Assembly (NCBI GenBank): GCA_013076295.1
Contig: RQOL01000658.1
Span: forward strand, 1,798,001 to 1,862,000
Reading direction: 5' to 3'
Length of the DNA stretch: 64,000 bases
Source of the DNA: Sanderia malayensis
Lineage: Eukaryota; Cnidaria; Scyphozoa; Semaeostomeae; Pelagiidae
The position numbers and the translations under genes were made by a program. The notes below the pieces were generated by a model that saw only the letters and a list, made by a program, of their open reading frames with translations, was not told the DNA's origin and did not search any database. Of this stretch, positions 35,067 through 47,525 are shown one piece after another. The stretch's first letter is position 1; every line of letters begins with the position of its first letter.

Positions 35067-37121
35067 TCAAAACAGCTGACTGATCAAACGCGCATTCGTG
35101 CGAATACCCGAGGACATTGCAGTTTACACGCGGTGTTTGCGGTTAAATTTCTAGTCGCGTTTTAGCCCAAAGTCCATCTAATGGAACAATTGACGGCACC
35201 CACCCACCTTTCCAATGAAGAAACAAACGGCTTTGCTGTGGGTCTAATGTTGTGCCCATTCATTCCAACTCTATTAAACATACTTCGCTGTGGTATGAAC
35301 ATATTTACATTACACAGTTCTTGATGTTTCTTGACATTACTCCGTAATGTTGCGCAGAAAACTATTTTTAACTTAAGCAAAGGGAAACCAGGTTGCCGGA
35401 TAAAACATGTGGAACACGAGGATAAAGTAAAGTTTCAGTTTTCACGCCGGTGCACTCAAACCCACACGACGGACGGCATTACAATGGCTTCACATAAATG
35501 TATTGGCTTCACATGCAGTGTTTGGGTTTCATTTCTTATCAATAACTCGAAACCCGTCGCGAAGCGCAATTCTTTTCGGCTGCACACAGATTTTTCATAG
35601 TCGTGCCGCAAGAATGGCAAAGGATAACATCTCTAAATTGGTTGGGCTTCTTGTCTCGCAAGATGAAACTCTAGAATCAAAACAGCTCTCTTAAGCAACT
35701 AAACTGATTATAAGGAAGAAACTGATTGAATGCTATTAGCAGAAATTGCTTTGCTTGCACATACCGCAAATTAAAACAGGGCAATAAAAAGAGAGGATGT
35801 ACGCGCGCGCGGCGTTGGCACGATGATGAAACAAGGCTTCATTAAGCTCCGCAGTCGATGCAATCAATTCCCTAAGCGAGGCAGATAAACACAATCATTG
35901 GCGTAGGAGACAATCGCATAGAATGAAGTAATTAAATGCAAGTCAATATTTGATCATTCGCGGATGGAGATTTTAATCGTGGATTTGATTGATAAAGACT
36001 CAAAGCAACCGAAAGGTAAGTATTTTCACGGAGTTAGTCCAGATCGCCCTTTTCAAGGACAATAAAAAGCGCAGAAGAGTGGCCGCGGCAAGCTTGGCAA
36101 ATTACGCGTTTGTGTGCTCATGCAAACAACAAGTCGTCAGGCCTTGTAATATATACACAGCTCGGTGTTCTGTGCAAATTTCAGGCAGCTCTTCGTGAAC
36201 TCGGAGCGGAGGGACCGCTGACACGGACTTTGAACCCCGAAATCCCAGCACAAAATAATGACAGAGCAGGGTATTGATGAAATCTGCATTGCACGATGAG
36301 CCTTGGCATTGCCGGATAAGGGTAACATCGGAAGAAATCGCATTGAATCAATTTGCATCAAGAGAAACTCATCTATTATCAATCCATTTTAAAATACATT
36401 CAAATATACCTCCATCCAAAACCAAATAGAGGTTGTACACTTTTAGCATATTTATAATATATTACAAAACTTTATACATGTCGTTACATCCAAACCTCTC
36501 AGAGATATGGAGCTTAAAATTATCAGCATTTCAAGAGCGCGTATAAAAACGTGAATGGCTGAACAAATCGATTCTGTATTAAAATGTATTTAAACCTTTA
36601 TTTGAACTATAACGAAATGCAACTTCTCTCAATAAACGGAAAATAGGAAACAAAGAACCTAATGGTTGTTTCGTGTCAGTGTCATAATGTATGCAATTTG
36701 CTGGGGCCTCCACTTGAAGCCGAGGCAACGACCCTAGTTTTGATATGATGCAGCTATGGGGGCCCGTTGATCCGTGAATCTTGACAGCATACTCAGGCCT
36801 GTTGTTATGCAACTCGTAATCAAAATTGGAACGTTCTATTCCTTTCAATAAAGTCAAACTGTTTTTAATTTCGTAAAAGTTAGACTCCACTAATCAATGG
36901 CCGAAACCCAATTCAGGAAATAGGATTCGGTTTTGAGCAATGGAGCCTTTGTCTGGTGGGAGACACAAAACAAGATCATTGCAACAGCTTGAGTAAGAGA
37001 ACAAGAACATTTAAGAATTTACTAAGTGTTTTATCCTTCCCGAAGAGAGTAAATCATACAATATTAAGCGAAGCCGCGAGTATAAATAAAATTAACGAAA
37101 GAAATGCATGGATGGGCAGCA

Positions 37122-37150
37122 ATTATTATTATTATTATTATTATTATTAT
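37122..37150. repeat. (ATT)n microsatellite
   Basis: About ten ATT units just beyond the Axin stop codon, within its presumed 3' UTR. Confidence 0.9.
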
Positions 37151-37165
37151 GGTTTACTTGCAGCT

Positions 37166-40100
37166 CTATTCGACTTTCTCTACTTTTACGACGATTTTAT
37201 TCTCGAATTTCGGCAAGCACTCGCAGTCATCCTCTATTTGCTGGTATACAATACCATCGTCTTTCATTTTCGTCTTGAAAAAGTATCTGAATAAACAAGA
37301 AAAAAATAGCTGATTCAATTGCAGTCCATTACCCAATGTGTACAGCAGAAGATTAAAGTTAATGCGAGCGGATGTTTCGGTGTTCAAAGGCAAAGCGTGA
37401 ACCATCAACAAGAAAGAGCGATTCACAAAAACCCCCTCATTCGAATCTAGTCTTGCGTAAACTCACAAACAAAGTAGGCGTGGCATACAAGAATGGCCTC
37501 ACAGCCGGCCGATCTAACAAGTTTAAAACGAATACTCGGCTAACCTGAAGTTTCCTTTTTTGGTAATAAGAGGTTTGAACTGAGCCAGAGTGATGTTCTT
37601 TCCCGGCAGACTTGTTCGATAGGGAATAGGTTCTAATCCCAAGAAATATGTCACTACAGTCTTGTCCTTTCTGTGTCCCCTACTACTTCCACTGCCGTGG
37701 CTTTTCATGCTTTCAGTTGGCAAATCACTGATAGATTCGTTGAGGAACTGCGATGCCGAAGATGGTATTGACGAGGACACAACAGAAGGCACTTGCTGTC
37801 TCGATGCCGATGAAGCTGAGTCTGACAGCGTCCAATTACCCGACGTTGTACTTAATGCAGTGTCAGCATAAGCTGTTTCCATGTAGCCTTGATGACTGTG
37901 GTGCGGTCTAAGAAAAAAACAGCACGTTACACCAAATCATCATAAAAAATATCCTTCTCTTCAATCAATATTCTATTCATTACTGAAGCATCAGTTAATA
38001 TTCACTGAAAAAATTGCTGCATAGTTCAGCAAGTCATACATTAAGACCATCAATGCATCAACTTCAAAATACCTGTTTGATTTGCTACTGTTTCTCCTGG
38101 AACTCCTTGATGTTCCCCTCGCATTGTCTTCGAGTCTCCTTTTCGCTTCCTTCAGCACTACACTTGTATCAGGCTGCTGTAATACTGGCAGGCCAGTACT
38201 GCCAGACCATGGAGGATGTTCGGCAAAAGTCGATACACTATCTCCGACCCTGGTTGTATCATAAACAACTGGAGTCTTGTGTCTCCTTCTGACATTGGGC
38301 GACATTTGATGAGTTGAGTCTGAAAAGGCTGAACGTGCCATCTCGCCTTGGAACTTTTCATTCTGTTCCATCCACATGTAGATACGATCACGGTCAACCA
38401 TATTCTGTGCCGTTTCCAGTGCCTCCAAAGTACTTGGTGTTAGTTTTTTCAAGGATATATCCCTGCCTCTTTTCCCTGAATAATCATAATGATGTTGTTG
38501 TTGATTCTGCAGGCAGCACATGCAATGGACATTCTGCACTGGTTGGTGATGATGTAAGTTGGGTGCATGGTGGTGCCCAGTCCTCGATGGCAGATTATGC
38601 TTTTCAAGGCATTGTTTACACTGGCATTCTTTCAGTTCTGTTCTCAATGCATGATGGATTGCAGATGCCAGTTCTTTGGCCCCGTGTTTGTACTTCAATT
38701 GACTTTCTGCCTTAATCTCTGAGCCACTAACTGAGGACATGCCAACAGCTGAGTAACGGTCTGATTGTGGATAGCTGCCTTGATATTTACATGAGCCCTT
38801 TGTGCTACCATCTCCATCACTGGCTGGCAAAGATCTTTGGTTCTTTGGCTCATTACTATGATACTCCTTTCCAGATGGATTCAGTGTAACAAACTGATCA
38901 CTCTGTGGGCAAATAAAATGGGATTTACACCAAAACTTCATACACAACAAATACTCATTCAACTCAAATGGTATTGAAATAAGCTACAGGGAGAGAATAA
39001 TACACATGGGTGACTTACCACTGGCTTGTCAGTTGTTTCCTGAACTTTCCCTTCAGCAGCAGCTCTCTGTTGAATAACTTTCTCCAGTTTCTCAGTAAGA
39101 ATCCTCGCAAAATCTTCTGGTTTCATCGGCTTCATAGCTTCTCTATTTATACGTTCAGTTCTCTGCAAAATCAAGGAATAAATTTCATAAAATCACTCAC
39201 AAATCAAGCAGAGATATAAAGCCTTCTCAAGTGTAGCCAGAGCTTTGAATCATTTCATAAAATTGTGCAGCTGATCATCATGTCACACTGGAGATCATAG
39301 TAATCAAACAACTTTCAATGAACCATGAATTTAATGCAGCACACAGGAGCATTTGGATACAGGTTATGGAAAGATGTACGGGTCAACCTTCATGTCAACA
39401 GATTCAGAATTGCCTTCAATTATCAATAGCAATCAGCAGTGTCCTTCTTTTATCAGAAAAGTCTTAACAACACACTGAGCTCTACACTGGATTGATTATG
39501 AAAGGCTTATGCAGGTACAAAAGTGTTTTGTTATTGAAGACAAAACAGCCATGGTCCTTATCAAGAGTATCTCTACAGTTCATGACAAATATAAATCTAA
39601 TTAATGGCCTCACTGACCAACATAATAGGAGAAGAAATGTTCATGGTCTAAGTTCTAATTCTCTGAGTGTACAAAAAAAGAACTCGACAACCCAAAAATT
39701 GAATTAAAAATCCTTCACATAGAAACGCATAAAACACAAAGGGCTACATACTGGTTTGAAATGTGGAAGGTTTGGCAAATAACCTCTACGTTCTTGGGTC
39801 TTGCATCTGTCTCTTGTGGTGCTGTCATCACTATCAAAATAAAGACAATAATATGTTTTAGTGGAAGTTACAAGATACAAGAAATGTCAGAGTAAACATC
39901 TAACTAACAACAGCTGAAGGGTCTTAAGAGAAAAATTGCAAACGGTGCCAGGTGTACTTAGTTTTCAACAAGGGCATTAAATATCTGATCCCATCAGCGA
40001 GTAACACAAAAGGAGCACATTCCAGCACAGCAACAACGATCTTAGTTTTAAATAACCTGCCTAGAGCAAAAACAAGAGAGAAAATACTCTCTAGCAAGCT

Positions 40101-42719
40101 TGGTAATCCATTTTGACAGAAACACACAAACTTTTTTTAACGCCCCATTCAAAATCATCACGCTAGCTACCAACAAATCAAGCGTTTACAACACAGAATA
40201 ATGTAAGAACGTTATCAATTATTCCAAAGTTGTAGGAAGTGTCAGATAACAATAAAAATCAAAAACAATGGCATTTTTAACGGGAAAGTTGTTATTGCGT
40301 TGTACGAGGAAGAAAAAGGTGGGAGAAAACGCGGGATTTAATACCTGTTAGATGCATTCACCAACAAAGCAGTATCTTCAGGAATTGTTGAGCCTCTGAC
40401 AGGTTCTCTCACAAATTGACAGGAAATTGGCTGTTGTGAAGATCTCCTGTGAAGCAAATAACAAAATATCAAATTCTCTCCTTTGAAATGAGTTTAAAAG
40501 GCAATAAATTAAATTTTCGTTTTGTATGAGTGGACTTTACGACACAGTGTCCTACAATTTTGAGCTCAGCTATTAAATTCAATCAAGGCTAATTTTATTA
40601 GCATTCTAAACAGGCGAGATTTTGAAAAGAAAAATTAGGCAGCACAGTGACATTTTCGCTGCTTTAAAGATGAGGAATTTATAAACAAAAAAGAGGATTG
40701 ATTAAATATCAACGTTTTTTTAAAGCATGCTATGTTCAGTATCAAATTCAATGTCAAGCTTTCATGTACCGCATGTTGACCCCTGTAAGAATTAGTTGAT
40801 TTGAAACAGCAAGCCTTTTTCGAAAATCCCGAACAAGTATGCAAAAGTAGATCCTTGCCTTCTGCATGAGAAACATAGAAGCTTTCTCCTCGCCGAGACA
40901 ACAACCTGATTTGTTTGGACCTTCGGAGGCTTTGATATCTCAAGACAGTTGGATTTTAATCCTTGTTTCCCAGCAGCTTTCTGTCAACAATTCAAGTTGA
41001 TGTCGAGAGTTTTACAGTTTTATTGACTGTCATGCAAAAAAAAAGAGTTCCCAGACGCAGTTCACAAAGAACATATCATCGTATTTTTAGAACAAGCTAC
41101 TCCAATTAAAAACCCGGTAAACAAGATATTTTTCGATAATATAAATCGAGGAAAAACCACGAAAATGGAAAGCCCTCTTTTTCAAGAACCTTGTGAACTT
41201 GTCATAACAATATTTGACCCACACAGTGTTAGATATCAGTGTTTCCACACATGTTAAAACATTCATGACAAGCGACCTTTTTGGTTGTTCATTCTGAACC
41301 GGTGAATATTTCAATCACAAACATTAAAGTCATTTTGACAAACTCAGCGTAACATGATGTTAATTGGTGACATAAAACTGTAACACGATATTGATTAGCT
41401 ATTACGATTGTTGCAAGGGGAACACCAGCCTATTGTCAGATACAACCAGATATTACTGGCTATTTTGAAGGATAATTTCTTCTCTATGGGTTTTATTCTA
41501 TTACACACAACAATTGGCCAGGCTCTTCAATCGAAAATTTAATAACAACCTGAGCAGACAGGAGAACGGCGAAGAGTAATTCGCTGACAGAGTTATGAGT
41601 TGAAAAACTGGTTTTCATCAAATAAATAGGATCAAGGCAAGCACGCAGCAAATTTGATCCTAATATTTGAGTCGCCACACAAAAGACCATAGACAAAGTT
41701 GGAGCTAATAAGGAAGCCATGCACCTTTTTCTCTCGCCGATTTCTAGATCGTTTTAACGATAAGCCGAGAAACAATGGAGATCATTTTTGAGACCATTTG
41801 GGGGTTTCGTTCATTCAATGTAGAATTATCAACTGGACTGGGCCTATAGAAATCCAACAGAATCTCACCTAAGCTCATCTGAAACTTTCAGGGATTTGCC
41901 TTTAATATCTTGACCGTGGGCGCCATGGTGAAGTCTATCTATTGCATGTAATGTTAAATTGCCACTAACTTCTTCTTCGTGTAAAATCGGCATGCTAAAC
42001 TCCTTGTTTATCCTCTCGGTTGTGGTATTATTGTTCACAGAAAGGCAATAATTTAAAAATAAGTCCGAATCGATGAATTTATCGTACCAAGTATTCCTGA
42101 GTTCAGAATAAACATCTTGCTCAACTTCACAAAACATTGAAGTGTGTAAAGAGTTTGTTCTCATGCAATTGTTCACTCTGGACCTTGTTTGGTCATGTAA
42201 TTTTAATTTGAGATCTCTGAATTGTATGAATCTCTTGTAAAAATCTCTCGCAGAAACATAGAGATCACATTTTGGTGACAGGGAACGAAATGTCTCACAA
42301 GCTTCTAAACAATCCAGTAGTATATGATTATCTCCCTTTGCAAGGTATCTGTAAAACACGTTTCTGCCTTCAGTGTCCGACAGCAAAGACTCTAAACTAT
42401 TTCTCCAATGTTCATAGAAATTTGTGTTGCCTCTACCATCGTTTTGAGGATTAATTTGATGTGGAAGTTGTTCCCGATCAACAACACGAAATAAGTCAGG
42501 CTGGGCCTTCTTGTTCATCACGATTTCAGTGGGGTCCTTGTAATTCGACTTCTGGTGTGTTCCAAAGATTGAAGTCGAAGTTATCGAAGTTAAATCTTTG
42601 TTTACACCTGAACAAGTTGCTTCTTCGAGATCACGTTCACTTTCCTTGAAATCAACAGAGTCTTGGCCGGCAGGAGGAGGACGACTCGACGTTGGCAAAT
42701 CCAGAGTATCTAAGTCCAT
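37166..42719 (-). CDS. AXIN: Axin, Wnt destruction-complex scaffold, complete, 7 exons
   Basis: Scaffold that holds APC, GSK3 and CK1 for beta-catenin turnover and binds Dishevelled. Exons: 41869-42719, 40345-40446, 39752-39830, 39019-39162, 38073-38902, 37545-37907, 37166-37286. 829 aa (human AXIN1 862). Tankyrase-binding motif RPPPAGQD at 13-20. RGS domain about 101-226 (WRNSLESLLSD start, FIDSDLFLNYCL end). LPHFKP followed by the GSK3-interacting helix (EDFARILTEKLEKVIQQR) about 360-377. Central His/Cys/Gln-rich region. A conserved block ending KEAKRRLE. C-terminal DIX about 751-829 (EPIPYRTSLPGKNITLAQFK, ending VVKVEKVE). I do not see the ILDEHVQRV-type beta-catenin-binding helix that bilaterian Axins carry after the GSK3 site. 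The start codon is the only in-frame Met upstream of the tankyrase motif. Confidence 0.96.
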
Positions 42720-42764
42720 TTTGCTGGGTAATGATAAACGTTGTCAACACACATGGGCCTAGGC

Positions 42765-42778
42765 CTTTGATTTATATA
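42765..42778 (-). promoter_or_regulatory. TATA-like element abutting a TCF/LEF site upstream of Axin
   Basis: On the minus strand TATATAAA runs directly into ATCAAAG, 46-59 bp upstream of the ATG at 42719. A second ATCAAAG is at 43304-43310 (plus). TCF sites occur in vertebrate Axin2 promoters, where they mediate feedback. The 7-bp motif is expected about once per kb by chance. Confidence 0.35.
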
Positions 42779-45455
42779 CACAGGCCTTGGTAATCAAGCA
42801 GTTTCTTCTGATCAAGTGACAAGACTGCAGCAATAAATTGAATTGAGAGAGACGAACATGAACAAATCAACTTGAAGTGAGTCAGCGAGAGGTAAAGACA
42901 ATTATCTACTTTCACAGCGACATATGAACAGTGATGAGCATCAACAATAGAGCTTTCCTTTGCAAGTTAGCCGCCTTTCACAAGTTTTCGGCACATCAAT
43001 AAGAAAGGCCGCGTTTTGAGCAACGGCCGAATCATAAACACACAACGGATGTATACATATCCTTTCTTGCCTTGCTCTGTTTAACTACTGAAAACGATCA
43101 ATGTCGTGTCCGCCTGCGCGCATCAATTCTTCTTTCGACTGCCGTTCGATGAAGCGAAATCGCTTTCATTCAAGTTCGTGTTGCTTTGCTTTTCCAAAAT
43201 CGGCATACCCCACAAACGCGCACACATCTCTTCTTCGATCACACAGCTATGAATCAGTGGGCGTCCTGAGAAAGAACTGAGGCCTTCACTCGATCTATCG
43301 AAGATCAAAGAGCGCCGCCGCAATGCAGCGGCTTCCCAACTGAAACCCGTGTGAGCAACGTCACTTTGTGCTTGCCACACCGCACCAATCAGCGCTTAGT
43401 TAGACTGTTTGAGAGTGTTAGCACATGGTCGTGTGCCAACTTTGCACATGTTGCCCGGCCAGCTAATTACAAGCAGCTGCTATGAGGCTTGACCAGGCCG
43501 ATGTCAATCATAAATGTTCACAGAGGAGCCGCCATTTGATAAACATAGCTATCTCAATTAACAGTGCGACAGAAGGCGGCTGCTTTGAGGCCCCGAGACA
43601 ATACAGAAATCCCGAGGATCGCTTCAAGAAAATATTTCTTGAACCCCTTGAGAAGTTCCGTACCGGTGAACAAAATCGATTTGGTTTCTTCAGATGTATT
43701 AAACAAACTGAAGTGATTCCCAAAGGCTTAACTCGAAATCCTACCTTTTAATGTAGTAATAACGGCAAGTTCGGGATAGGATTGTTGTCGAAGGACCTTT
43801 GAAAAGTATGAATCGTATGAAGAACCACGGGGAGTCGCTTAACAATTAATATGGTACAACTGAGTTTTCTGAAATCAAGGTTATCAACTCGTTTTATTCA
43901 TACCCGCCGCAGTGGCTTCGAAAAAAACACGGCATATATAGCTGATTGATACGTATAGGAATACACGCTGCAATGCATGATATTGTCAACACAGCATTCT
44001 TCCCAAGGGATAGAGAGCCGTAGCGCAAAGCTGTATATATTGAGAAAGAGTTGCACACACATACTGATGCATGTGCCAATCACAAACAATTTATGAATTT
44101 TTGTAGTAAGTCATGGCATTGATTGAGCGATAGCGTGTACTGAGTTAAAGTAAGTTTACTGATTATTATTAACCTCGCGATTGCTATTATTATGCTGATT
44201 TTTATTTCTACCATATATAGAACCGCCCGTTTGAAGAATGGTAGTTGTCTTTGTTGATTTTTCTTCCTTAGAAGTATATATGCTTATAACAACAAGGAAA
44301 ATAAACAGGTGCAATAACGATGATGATGACTATGATGCATAACAAATATGTTAGGATCAAGAGCGAAATTTCATTTCAATACACTTCTGTTTTTCTTGAT
44401 TCGAGCTTTGCACAAGCGGGCCGTCTTGAAAGGCAAGCATGTAGAATAGCACTATAGCAGCAAGCAACAAGAGCAAATGTGTTTTCTAGCAAGCCGATAA
44501 AGCCAGTTGCGGGATGTTGTGTGTCGCATGATTAGAGGATTGTGGAAGAGAAGCAATGGTGCCGAGATATCTGGCCGCCATTTCACACCAGCAAATAAGA
44601 ATTCGAAAATGAAAAGGCGCCATTGCTCATACAAATAAATCCGGCGCCACTTTCAGCCACCTCCAATTAATTTCTTGTGTACGCGCAATTGCACAAATAA
44701 GCCAAAAAGTATGGCTCCTTGGCAAACATTTGCACATATAACACCGCACGATTTTATTATTAAAATTCGCTTCTTCATATACAACAGTGCGGAGCGCGAG
44801 ATTTTGTGAGCGTGCTAACAAATTTTACTTTTTAATCCACTTCGACTGTTTTTCGGTTGGCTTTTGCTATGAATATAATTATTACAGGCTTCAAAAACAT
44901 TTCATGAATGGAGAATTGAGAATACCGCACGTATACAAAAGTATGTCCTTCAGCCCGCTGTTAACGTGGTTGGCTTCACGCTCTTGCCATTTGCTCACAA
45001 CAATATGAACTGTCCAATTCTTATCAGCAAAATCTCTGTGATTAATGATTGATCTCAGTGAAATCGTGATCTAAGGATGTCAAAAATAACTCCTTCGAAT
45101 ATAATGCACAGTGCAATATATTACAAGATCTCTTTCCGAACTGATATTATCATGACTGACATACGTTTGTATAGAAGAGGGTTGGGTTCTCTAATCAGGG
45201 CCTCATTTGAATTAACGAACCACACAGAACCCTACATCCTTTGTGCCAGTTTCAAGGGACAGTCATTTCCAGTGATGGATATTTTAGTTTCCTGTTTCTT
45301 GGCTTTTAAGTAGATTCACCCTTCAATTTTTAAAACGCCAAATAGTTGAAAGACAATGTTTGAAATGCTTCACTGGTGCTGCTGATAGGCGGAAGCCAAT
45401 ATAAGGATAATTACAATTAGTGTTCGTGCTTTGCATAGTTTCCTATTAATTTCAG

Positions 45456-45562
45456 GCAACGAAAATATTAATTATAATAACACTGGAAAATGTACAGGAT
45501 GCGTTAACGGGAATGGCCGACAACCTGTGCCCTGTGCGCCGTCTGGTCTTGCTTGTACTTGA
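45456..45562 (+). CDS. Candidate 3' exon of a small Cys-rich secreted protein (tentative)
   Basis: After the acceptor CCTATTAATTTCAG the frame reads GNENINYNNTGKCTGC, then four more residues, GRQPVPCAPSGLACT and TGA, with Cys spacing C-x2-C-x9-C-x6-C. ATTAAA follows about 90 nt later. I could not find the upstream exon(s), so this may be chance. Confidence 0.25.
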
Positions 45563-46215
45563 CAACAAAACTGGAATCATTATCTTTTGGATGAATCTAA
45601 AAGAAGCACTTTAACGACCCATGACAGGGCACAAAATCTTAATGACAACATTAAAGTTTTATTTGGATTCTTGCGCAACACGACAAGACATTATAAAGAT
45701 TTCTCAACAAGAAGGAAGAGGTGGCTTAGAAATTAGACGAATCATTGAGATAATTATGTGCCAAGAGCGAAGAAGATAAAATAAATCCCGCTTCAATCAT
45801 CATTGCCATTTTGTATTAGTCTCGTTATGAATCCACACAACTCTCCGTTTCATTGCAGTTTCGTTCTGATTCACTCTTTCGCATGGGACGAAAACATGGA
45901 ACAATTGATGTTGATCAATGTGATTGAATAGAAAACATTGTGTTTTGCTATTGACTGGTAGTATACGAAGCATAATTATGCGTCTTTAAAATGGTAGCCC
46001 CGCTGAAGTCCTGTTGTCTAGACTGCAACAGGTTCTGAATTTCTAGTTAACCAGCTGTGTTTTCGGCGGGCTTTCTCGCCAATTCAATAATGAAGCAAAA
46101 ATAATTTTTTAATGAGTTCAATTTGAGTGTATTCATAATCACTGGTATATTGCACGAAAAGCAACAAAATAGTTTGGGCTTACTGTATAAAATTTGAGAT
46201 TAAGTTCATTCCTGC

Positions 46216-46305
46216 TGAAATATATTCTATATTCATTAATCTATTCTTTAACTTATTCTTTAATCTATTCTTTAACTTATTCTTGAATCTATTCTTTACT
46301 CCAAT
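46216..46305. repeat. Short tandem repeat, period about 24 bp
   Basis: TTAATCTATTCTTTAACTTA units repeated about three times with small changes. Confidence 0.6.
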
Positions 46306-47525
46306 CATTATTCACTATTTTACCAAGCCTAAAAACTTCAATTTCACCGTTGCGTAAGAGAAATCGGGAGAGATTTGAGTTAAATTGTATGGACATTGTC
46401 AGTTTGCACACGTTTACACGTGAATTAAAAGTATATACCCATAAAAATGTTCGCATAGTAGAAAAGACTGATCAATAATTAACTTCGGCTTGGCTGCAAT
46501 GTGCTTATCAAACTGAGAAAGGAAAGCTTTACTGATCACTTCGTCAGCGAAATCATGAAACACATTTTAATGAAAAAATCAACAACAGCGATGTATGAAT
46601 GCCGTCGGAACAGGAAAACAATATTTTCAAGCAAAGGATGGAAAGAAATCAAATCATCACAGAATTCATGCTTTCAATTAAAACAATCAAGTCTTTAATT
46701 TCGCTTTAGCAGTGTAACAGTGTTACTGACTTTATAAGAGCGTTTTAAACTTATCACAGGCCGCCATCTTTAAAATGAAAACCCTTACGTCTACGAAAGA
46801 CTTGTTTCCCCATAATAATCAGAAAGTTTAAGTAAAGCAGCAAACAGTGATATTGTGATAAATATCGAGAAACACGCCATCAAAATCCGTGAGAGGCTGC
46901 ATGCTCAAAACGAGGCTTTTAGCTGTGGATTGCTGCGTTTTCCCGCGGTTTTCCTTGAAACAAACCATATAAAATAATTCTATGAAAAAATGCTTTACGT
47001 AAAGCTAGATGTAAATAAGAATGGACTCTGAAGCTAAGTCACAACATTTTCTGGTTAATGCGCCGTCCTTTGAGTATTCATGAATAGATTTGACATAAAG
47101 CTGGGCAATAATGTCACAGAGATATTCCGCACAAAGCTTTAAAGATAGCCCGGATATATATGGTTAGGATAGAGCACAAATGAAATCATACATAAAATCA
47201 ATACGCCTGACATTATGTATACACTTCTTAGCCATATGATGGCATTCGTAGTATACACAAGCTTCCCGGGGCAAAGGCATTTAAAACAGCCTGGTGTAAA
47301 TATTGACGTCTATTTTTATATATCATGTGTAACAAAAATGAATCATATATTCAGGATATAAATGTCAATGACCATCCCCCTTTTAACTTGACATTAGCAG
47401 GATCTTAACAGGTATCGCACATCAAGCCGGGGGTGTACATACTTTGCAATTTCAACAACGAGCTTTGAAAGAGGCTCGCGCCAGTTATCAATGCAGATAG
47501 CAAAAATAATTGGATCAGTTTTGAT

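Larger units (their letters stand above)
34936..37165. other. Axin-HGS intergenic region
   Basis: Holds the HGS promoter side (see 35053-35066) and the Axin 3' UTR. An AATAAA on the minus strand at 36597-36602 would give Axin a 3' UTR of about 550-580 nt. No further conserved ORF seen. Confidence 0.5.
42780..47525. other. Intergenic region between NUP85 (3' end) and Axin (5' end)
   Basis: 4.7 kb with no conserved gene recognised. It contains a candidate terminal exon at 45456-45562 and a short tandem TTTAACTTATTCTTTAATCT array at about 46216-46305. Confidence 0.5.

Noticed and set aside
38014..38715. Plus-strand ORFs up to 133 residues
   Set aside because: Antisense shadows of the large Axin exon 38073-38902.
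43123..43380. 85-residue minus-strand ORF upstream of Axin
   Set aside because: No recognisable domain, no splice or poly(A) context; may be Axin promoter sequence.
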